The position numbers and the translations under genes were made by a program. Shown piece by piece: positions 5,701-10,076 of a stretch of DNA of 10,076 bases. The DNA comes from Sphingomonadales bacterium (GTDB lineage Bacteria > Pseudomonadota > Alphaproteobacteria > Sphingomonadales > Sphingomonadaceae). The stretch lies in the NCBI GenBank assembly GCA_020200935.1, contig JAIVHR010000182.1:1-10076 (forward strand). Direction: 5' to 3'. Numbering within the stretch: the first letter of the stretch is position 1; each line of letters starts with the position of its first letter. The notes under the pieces were generated by a model. It was not told where the DNA came from. It saw only the letters and a list, made by a program, of their open reading frames with translations, and made no database searches.

Positions 5701-6634
5701 GCTGCTGCCCGATCCGGTTCAATATGCGGTGCCGGCCTTCGTGGTGCTGGTGCTGATCGAGATGCTCGTCGCCTGGCGGGTCGATCCGACGCGCTACGAG
5801 CCGAAGGATACCTTGACGTCACTGTTGCTCGGCACCGGCTCGACGGTCGCCGGCGCGCTGACCGGATCGGCGGTCGTCGCGCTGTCGGTCTGGCTCTATC
5901 AGTTCCGATTGTTCGATATCGGCTATGTCTGGTGGGCTTGGATTCTCGTCTTTTTCCTCGACGATCTCGCCTATTATGTCTTCCACCGGCTTGCCCACCG
6001 GGTGCGCTATTTCTGGGCGAGCCACGTGATCCACCATTCGAGCCAGCATTATAACCTCTCGACCGCGCTGCGGCAGACCTGGACCGGCTTCTTCAGCCTG
6101 TCCTTCGCTTTCACCCTGCCGCTCGCGCTGCTGGGCTTTCCGGTGCCGATGCTGCTCTTCGCGAGCGGAGTGAATCTGATCTACCAATTCTGGATCCACA
6201 CCGAGGCGATCGACCGCATGCCCCGCTGGTTCGAAGCTTTCTTCAACACGCCCTCGCACCACCGGGTCCATCACGCGACCAACCCGCGCTATCTCGACAA
6301 GAATTACGCCGGCATGCTGATCATCTGGGACCGGATGTTCGGCAGCTTCGAAGCCGAGCGCGCGGACGATCGGCCGCGCTACGGCATCATCAGGAATCTC
6401 GGCAGCTTCAATCTGTTCTGGGCCGCCTTTCACGAATGGATCGGCATGGCGAAGGACGTCGCCACGGTGCCCGGATGGAAGAACAAGCTCGGCTATATAC
6501 TCGCCCCGCCCGGCTGGAGCCACGACGGCTCGCGCGACACGAGTGACACGATCAAAGAGCGGTGGCGGGAGGCCGGGGGCGAGAACAGCGCGCCGGTCGG
6601 ACAAGAGCGACCGCAAGCAGTTCCCGCCGAGTAA
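5693..6634 (+). CDS. Sterol desaturase / fatty acid hydroxylase family protein
   Basis: A 313-residue integral membrane di-iron enzyme of the fatty acid hydroxylase superfamily, which hydroxylates or desaturates lipid substrates such as sterols, carotenoids, fatty acids or sphingolipids. The histidine clusters that bind the two irons are complete: HRLAH (98-102), HVIHH (111-115) with His119 nearby, His169, and HHRVHH (189-194). Hydrophobic segments lie at about 11-28, 44-69, 78-96 and 132-165, before the last histidine box. The tail from about residue 275 is polar and looks disordered. The start overlaps the preceding small membrane protein by 8 bases, suggesting translational coupling. The family is broad, and the substrate cannot be assigned; sphingolipid or carotenoid modification would suit a sphingomonad but is only a guess. 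The gene converges with the TonB-dependent receptor gene. Confidence 0.92.
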   Translation: MPELLPDPVQYAVPAFVVLVLIEMLVAWRVDPTRYEPKDTLTSLLLGTGSTVAGALTGSAVVALSVWLYQFRLFDIGYVWWAWILVFFLDDLAYYVFHRLAHRVRYFWASHVIHHSSQHYNLSTALRQTWTGFFSLSFAFTLPLALLGFPVPMLLFASGVNLIYQFWIHTEAIDRMPRWFEAFFNTPSHHRVHHATNPRYLDKNYAGMLIIWDRMFGSFEAERADDRPRYGIIRNLGSFNLFWAAFHEWIGMAKDVATVPGWKNKLGYILAPPGWSHDGSRDTSDTIKERWREAGGENSAPVGQERPQAVPAE

Positions 6635-6641
6635 ATTGACC

Positions 6642-6723
6642 GTCATGCCGGACTTGATCCGGCATCCAGAGCCGCAAGCCACATCGCCTGCCGCCCTGGA
6701 CCCCGGATCAAGTCCGGGGTGGC
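6642..6723. repeat. Palindromic intergenic repeat, class B
   Basis: Arms at 6642-6669 and 6696-6723 face each other. Each has the 15-base core CCGGACTTGATCCGG or its reverse complement (6648-6662 and 6703-6717), which is itself a small hairpin with a TTGA/TCAA centre. The element can fold either as two small hairpins or one long one. It is unrelated to the class A repeats. It begins 7 bases after the sterol desaturase-family stop, at a convergent junction, so it may help end transcription. Very similar repeats are common in sphingomonads and some other alphaproteobacteria. Confidence 0.8.
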
Positions 6724-6754
6724 GGTCCCTCTTGAGGCCATTCCTTCGGATCGC

Positions 6755-6805
6755 AGCGGGCCCGCCGTCGCCCGGCAACCCCCGGGTTTCGCGCGACGGC
6801 CCGCT
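6755..6805 (-). terminator. Possible stem-loop terminator of the TonB-dependent receptor gene
   Basis: AGCGGGC (6755-6761) pairs with GCCCGCT (6799-6805), and CGTCGC (6766-6771) with GCGACG (6793-6798), leaving a four-base bulge (CCGC) on one side. The stem overlaps the receptor's stop codon at 6804-6806. No T run follows on the minus strand, so this would be a non-canonical terminator or an mRNA 3'-end protector, possibly acting with the class B repeat further on. Confidence 0.4.
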
Positions 6806-9221
6806 AGAACCGCTGGCGCACCGTTACTCCATAGGTGCGCGGCTGGATCACCTGGAAGCCGAGCCGGGCGCGCCCGCCGCGTTCGCGGTCGAAGGACTGC
6901 AGCGCGTTGGTGTCGAACAGGTTGTTGATATAGGCCGAGATGTCGAGCCCGCTGTCGAGTCCCACCCCGGCGCTGACATTGACGATCTCGTATGACGGCA
7001 GGTTGAGATCGAGGATCGTCGCGGCGGTGCCGGGCGCGCCGCCGAAGGGCAGCCCCGACACGAAGGAGCGCGGATTGTTTTCCTGGTCGCTCGGCTGGGT
7101 ATAGCGATCGCCGACATGCTGCAGCGAGGCGCGGACGAAGCCGATCGAATCGCTGCTGCTGTCGATCGGGAAACTGTATCCGGTGTTGACCGCGATCTGG
7201 AAATTGGGAACCGAAGGCAGTCGGTTGCCGTCGCGGATGCCGCCGATCACCGCGCCGGTGCCGTCGACCACGGTGGCGTCGAACTGGGCTTCGATGACGC
7301 TGCCGGCGATACCGACATCCCACCCCTCGACCGGCTGGACGCTGAATTCGAATTCGAGACCCATCGTGTGCGCCTGCGGCACATTGAAGACGACGCGCGA
7401 CGAGCAGGAGCCGGCATCGAGCGTGACCTGGAGGTTGCTGATGTCGTTATAGAAGAGCGCGGCGTTGAAGCGCATATCGCCGGTATCGACCTTCATCCCG
7501 ACTTCGTAATTCCACAAAGTCTCGTCGTCATAATCCTGAAACGCGCCGAAGATCGCCGCATCGCCCGGCGAGCAGAGCGTCAGATTCAACGGATCGTTGA
7601 CGCCGCCGAGCCGGAAGCCGCGCGAGGCCTGGGCGTTCAAGGTGATGTCGTCCGACGCTTCCCAGCTCAGCAGGAAGCGCGGGGTGACGCCGTCGGACTT
7701 GGTCTCGTCGGTCTGATCGTCGCCATTGGCGAACAGCCCGCCCGAGGTGAAGCGCCGCTCTTCCCGATAATCATAATAACGCGCGCCGGCGGTGGCGGTG
7801 AGCCGGTCGGTGATGTCGTAGCTCGCTTCGCCGAACACCGCGATCTGCTCGAGCGTGTAGGGCAGATCGGCATTATAGGGCGAATCGGGGCCAAAGCCGT
7901 TGGCGACCGCCGCCGATGTCCCGGCGCCGAGCACCGCGTCGGTGAAGGCGTCATAGCCCGGGGTGGGCAAGCGCTGACGATAGAAACGGTCGGTATTCGC
8001 GTAGAAGGCGCCGACCAGCCACTGGAACGGTCCCGGATCGGCCGAACCGAGCCGGATTTCCTGGGTGATCTGTTCGACATCGGTGGTGTCGCGCAGGTTG
8101 GACGGCAGCAGCACCGCCGCGCCGGGATAGCCGAGATCGACCGAAACGCTGCCGGTCAGCGCGCTGGCATCGCGGCTGACGAGGATTTCGCGGTTGGTGT
8201 AGCTGGTGATCGAATCGAGCTGCACCGAACCGAGGACGAAACTCATCGCGAGATCGGCGATCAGCGTCTCGTCGCGAAATTCCTCGTCGAGCAGCAGATA
8301 TTGCTGGCGCTCACCGAGCTGGATCGGCGGCCGGGTCGTGGTGAAGGGATTGGCGAAAAGATTGTAGGCCTCCTGCCGGTTGAAGCCGTCGGTCTCGATC
8401 TGCTGATAGAGGATGCGCGGGGTGATGGTGACGTCGGGCGACGGCTGCACCACCAGCGCCAGCCGGCCGCCATAGCGCCGCCCCGAATTGACGTCCTCGT
8501 CGATCCCGCCGCTTTCGCGCAGCGCATCGATATAGCCGCCGAATTCGGTGTAATAGCCGACCGCCCGGACCGCCGCGACGCCCTCGGCGATCGGCACATT
8601 GACCATGCCGCGCAGATGGCCGCCGATATCGTCGCCGTCGACAAGATTGAGGTTACCCTCGATCGCGCCCTCGAAGAAGTCGGGATCGGGCTGGTTGGTG
8701 ATGTAGCGCAAGGTGCCGCCGACCGAACCCGAACCGAACAAAGTGCCCTGCGGCCCGCGCAATGTCTCGATGCGGTTGAGGTCGAACAGATCGATATCGG
8801 GGGTGAAGAGCGACAGCGAGATCACCGATTCGTCGAGATAGACGCCGACCTGCTCTTTTACGCCCGGCTGATCGCGGACGATCTGGCCGGCCGATACGCC
8901 GCGCACCGCGACCTGGCTCTGGCCGGGGCCGAGATTCTGGATCGTCAGCCCGGCGACGTTGCGCGCGATATCCTCGATCGTCGAGGCGTTGGCGCGCTCG
9001 ATATCCGCTTCGGTTTGCGCATTGATCGAGAAGGGCACATCCTGGATCGTTTCCTCGCGCCGGGTCGCGGTGACGATGATGACGTCGTCCGATCCGGTGT
9101 CGGCCGCCTGCTCCTCGTCGCTCGGTTGCGCCTGCGCCACGCCGCCCGCGAGGAGGGCGGCCGCCGAACATCCCGACAGGATGATCACCGAGCGGCTCAG
9201 CCTGGCAATGAAATTTTTCAT
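6804..9221 (-). CDS. TonB-dependent receptor, outer membrane
   Basis: A complete 805-residue outer-membrane active transporter, powered through TonB-ExbB-ExbD. It starts with a signal peptide (hydrophobic core VIILSGCSAAALLAGGVAQA, cleavage near AQA-Q at about residue 32). A TonB box, DVIIVTATR, follows at 46-54. The plug domain (about 56-175) includes IEDIARNVAGLTIQNLG, VAVRGVS, and RIETLRGPQGTLFGSGSVGGTLRYIT (150-175). The rest is a 22-strand-type barrel that ends GVTVRQRF, with the terminal Phe needed for BAM-dependent insertion. Two cysteines in the later part (LTLCSPG and AGSCSSR) may form an extracellular disulfide. Start 9221 is chosen because AGGG lies five bases upstream and the signal peptide begins there; the 23 residues before it are not signal-like. 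The overall pattern is that of the large sphingomonad receptor family of unknown substrate; neighbours do not settle the ligand, and no iron-uptake genes or clear Fur box are visible. Confidence 0.95.
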   Translation of the reverse strand: MKNFIARLSRSVIILSGCSAAALLAGGVAQAQPSDEEQAADTGSDDVIIVTATRREETIQDVPFSINAQTEADIERANASTIEDIARNVAGLTIQNLGPGQSQVAVRGVSAGQIVRDQPGVKEQVGVYLDESVISLSLFTPDIDLFDLNRIETLRGPQGTLFGSGSVGGTLRYITNQPDPDFFEGAIEGNLNLVDGDDIGGHLRGMVNVPIAEGVAAVRAVGYYTEFGGYIDALRESGGIDEDVNSGRRYGGRLALVVQPSPDVTITPRILYQQIETDGFNRQEAYNLFANPFTTTRPPIQLGERQQYLLLDEEFRDETLIADLAMSFVLGSVQLDSITSYTNREILVSRDASALTGSVSVDLGYPGAAVLLPSNLRDTTDVEQITQEIRLGSADPGPFQWLVGAFYANTDRFYRQRLPTPGYDAFTDAVLGAGTSAAVANGFGPDSPYNADLPYTLEQIAVFGEASYDITDRLTATAGARYYDYREERRFTSGGLFANGDDQTDETKSDGVTPRFLLSWEASDDITLNAQASRGFRLGGVNDPLNLTLCSPGDAAIFGAFQDYDDETLWNYEVGMKVDTGDMRFNAALFYNDISNLQVTLDAGSCSSRVVFNVPQAHTMGLEFEFSVQPVEGWDVGIAGSVIEAQFDATVVDGTGAVIGGIRDGNRLPSVPNFQIAVNTGYSFPIDSSSDSIGFVRASLQHVGDRYTQPSDQENNPRSFVSGLPFGGAPGTAATILDLNLPSYEIVNVSAGVGLDSGLDISAYINNLFDTNALQSFDRERGGRARLGFQVIQPRTYGVTVRQRF

Positions 9222-9255
9222 GGCGACCCTTTTGTGAAGCTTTTGTCCGACTCTG

Positions 9256-9278
9256 GCCGATTTCGCGTAACGATCGGC
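9256..9278 (-). promoter_or_regulatory. Inverted repeat in the receptor leader region
   Basis: GCCGAT (9256-9261) and ATCGGC (9273-9278) form a perfect 6-base inverted repeat around an 11-base spacer, 35 to 57 bases before the receptor start. It could be a leader hairpin or an operator. On the minus strand, TATTAT at 9294-9299 just upstream is a possible -10 element with only a poor -35, which would place the repeat in the transcribed leader. This is tentative. Confidence 0.3.
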
Positions 9279-9354
9279 TATCGGAGCCATTCATAATACG
9301 CCCCGATGCGGATCAGAAACGAAATTGATCCATGTTATCGATGATCTCAATGGC

Positions 9355-9379
9355 GTCACAGTTACGCAACAGATGTGAC
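9355..9379 (-). promoter_or_regulatory. Operator-like inverted repeat upstream of the TonB-dependent receptor
   Basis: GTCACA (9355-9360) and TGTGAC (9374-9379) are perfect inverted half-sites 13 bases apart. Inside them lies GTTACGCAAC (9361-9370), itself nearly palindromic (GTT...AAC). The site sits in the 175-base gap between the patatin stop and the receptor start, about 135 bases before the latter. It is a plausible regulator-binding site. The half-sites resemble those of CRP but face the opposite way and are too far apart for a CRP site. Confidence 0.35.
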
Positions 9380-9396
9380 CCAATTGCCAGGAAATA

Positions 9397-10076
9397 CTAA
9401 TTTTGTTGCGTCAGCGCCCGGATATCGTCGATCGCCGCCTCGGCCGTCTCGCGCCCGATGCGGATCAGCTCCCCGGCCCTGGTGAAGTTCGACGGGTCGA
9501 TATGGCCGACCGGCATGACGATCTCGAGATCGGGCGGGTCGAGGGCGAGCTGCTGGCGCGCGAAGCCCGACAGCATCAGCCCGGTCGCCGCGCGGATGAC
9601 GCCGATCGTTCGGAGCTTGTCGGCGGACATGTCCGAAATCCCGACCGTCTTGCGGCGCGCGGCATAATCGCCCTGAAGATTGACCGCGACGACCGGAAGA
9701 TCGGGCGCCAGCGCGCGGGCCGGCCGCACCGGCACCGGCATCACGGCGCCGCCGTCTATCAGCACCTGGTGATCGCGGACGACCGGGGTGAAGATGCCGG
9801 GCAGCGCGATGGTCGCGTGGATCGCCTCGCGCACCGGGCCCTTGTCGAGCAGCACGGTCTCGCCCGAAATGAGGTCCGAGGCGACGAGCACCGTCGGCGT
9901 GTCGAGATCGGCGAAGGTCAGATCGCCGAGATGGTCCTCGATCAGTCTGCCGATCGCCTTGCCGCTCAAGACCGAGCCCGCGCGCCAGTTTGGGCCGAGA
10001 TAGCGCAGGGTCTTGCGGATATTGGGCACCGAGCGGGCGAGCTCCTCGAGCGTGTCGAGCCGGCCCGAGGCATGCG
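9397..10076 (-). CDS. Patatin-like phospholipase family protein, C-terminal part
   Basis: About 226 residues are visible; the frame stays open to the right edge, so the N-terminus, including the expected oxyanion hole and G-x-S-x-G nucleophile motif, lies outside the window. Patatin-like proteins are lipid acyl hydrolases with a Ser-Asp dyad. The visible part has the family blocks: TPTVLVASDLISGETVLLDKG, then AIHATIALPGIFTPVVRDHQVLIDGGAVMPVPV, where the Asp of DGG (codon at 9754-9756) is the catalytic acid, then PVVAVNLQGDY. The last 100 or so residues form a helical tail with IEIVMP-like LEIVMPVGHIDPSNF, as in the bacterial RssA/YchK-like group. A GTG at 10029 could be mistaken for a start, but the residues upstream (HASGRLDTLEELARS) continue the domain. 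The gene lies upstream of the receptor on the same strand with a 175-base gap, so it is probably a separate unit. Confidence 0.88.
   Translation of the reverse strand, partial: HASGRLDTLEELARSVPNIRKTLRYLGPNWRAGSVLSGKAIGRLIEDHLGDLTFADLDTPTVLVASDLISGETVLLDKGPVREAIHATIALPGIFTPVVRDHQVLIDGGAVMPVPVRPARALAPDLPVVAVNLQGDYAARRKTVGISDMSADKLRTIGVIRAATGLMLSGFARQQLALDPPDLEIVMPVGHIDPSNFTRAGELIRIGRETAEAAIDDIRALTQQN

Noticed and set aside
1472..6634. A defence or other multi-gene island centred on recQ
   Set aside because: The neighbours are ordinary metabolic and envelope genes in several separate transcription units, with no nuclease, methylase, toxin or phage gene.
1323..6723. The intergenic repeats as a CRISPR array or insertion-sequence ends
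   Set aside because: The copies are kilobases apart, arranged as facing pairs, with no regular spacers, no cas genes and no transposase between arms.
9168..9179. A perfect lipobox (LSGC, residues 15-18) in the receptor signal sequence
   Set aside because: The hydrophobic core continues past the cysteine to an AQA-Q site, as in ordinary secreted receptors, and TonB-dependent barrels are not normally lipoproteins. Probably coincidental.
7116..9296. A 726-codon open frame on the plus strand opposite the TonB-dependent receptor
   Set aside because: It is a shadow of the high-G+C receptor gene. The translation is charged and low in complexity, has no domain pattern, and would read antisense to a clearly real gene.
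9222..9300. A Fur box controlling the TonB-dependent receptor
   Set aside because: No stretch close to the GATAATGATAATC-type palindrome is visible in the region.
9355..9379. A CRP-binding site
   Set aside because: CRP sites are TGTGA-N6-TCACA. Here the half-sites are reversed in order and 13 bases apart.

Overview
The window looks like chromosomal DNA from an alphaproteobacterium of the order Sphingomonadales. The evidence is the high G+C content, a TonB-dependent receptor with a very typical sphingomonad sequence, a BamE-type lipoprotein divergent from a ubiquinol-cytochrome c chaperone gene, and several intergenic palindromic repeats with the core CCTGAGCTTGTCGAAGG, which are common in these genomes. 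This assignment is inferred from sequence character, not from a database search.

Layout, left to right. (1) Positions 1-105, minus strand: the 5' end of bamE, an outer-membrane assembly lipoprotein cut by the window edge. (2) Positions 248-1308, plus strand: a two-gene unit with a 4-base ATGA overlap, encoding a cytochrome bc1 assembly chaperone (CBP3/UQCC family) and a DUF177/YceD protein. (3) Positions 1323-1471: a palindromic repeat, then a short promoter region with a perfect alphaproteobacterial LexA-type box. (4) Positions 1472-3526, plus strand: a RecQ helicase lacking part of its HRDC domain, followed 45 bases later by a phosphatase/rhodanese-like DUF442 protein. (5) Positions 3577-3676: a second repeat copy at the convergent junction. 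(6) Positions 3696-5117, minus strand: a secreted M20-family amidohydrolase. (7) Positions 5162-5298: a divergent intergenic region with a third repeat copy. (8) Positions 5299-6634, plus strand: a small membrane-anchored protein overlapping a sterol desaturase/fatty acid hydroxylase-family enzyme by 8 bases. (9) Positions 6642-6805: a second repeat class plus a stem-loop at a convergent junction. (10) Positions 6804-9221, minus strand: a complete TonB-dependent receptor. (11) Positions 9222-9396: its upstream region with two inverted repeats. (12) Positions 9397-10076, minus strand: a patatin-like phospholipase whose N-terminus lies outside the window.

There is no single multi-gene system here. 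The content is mainly housekeeping: envelope biogenesis (bamE), respiration (bc1 chaperone), DNA repair (recQ), lipid modification (hydroxylase, patatin) and nutrient uptake or degradation (TonB receptor, amidohydrolase). I see no phage, insertion sequence, CRISPR array, tRNA or rRNA. No gene-free stretch exceeds 300 bases; the longest is about 180 bases. The points most worth following up are the LexA-type box overlapping the likely recQ promoter, the internal gap in RecQ, and the repeat family, whose conserved outer arms enclose a different inner palindrome in each copy.
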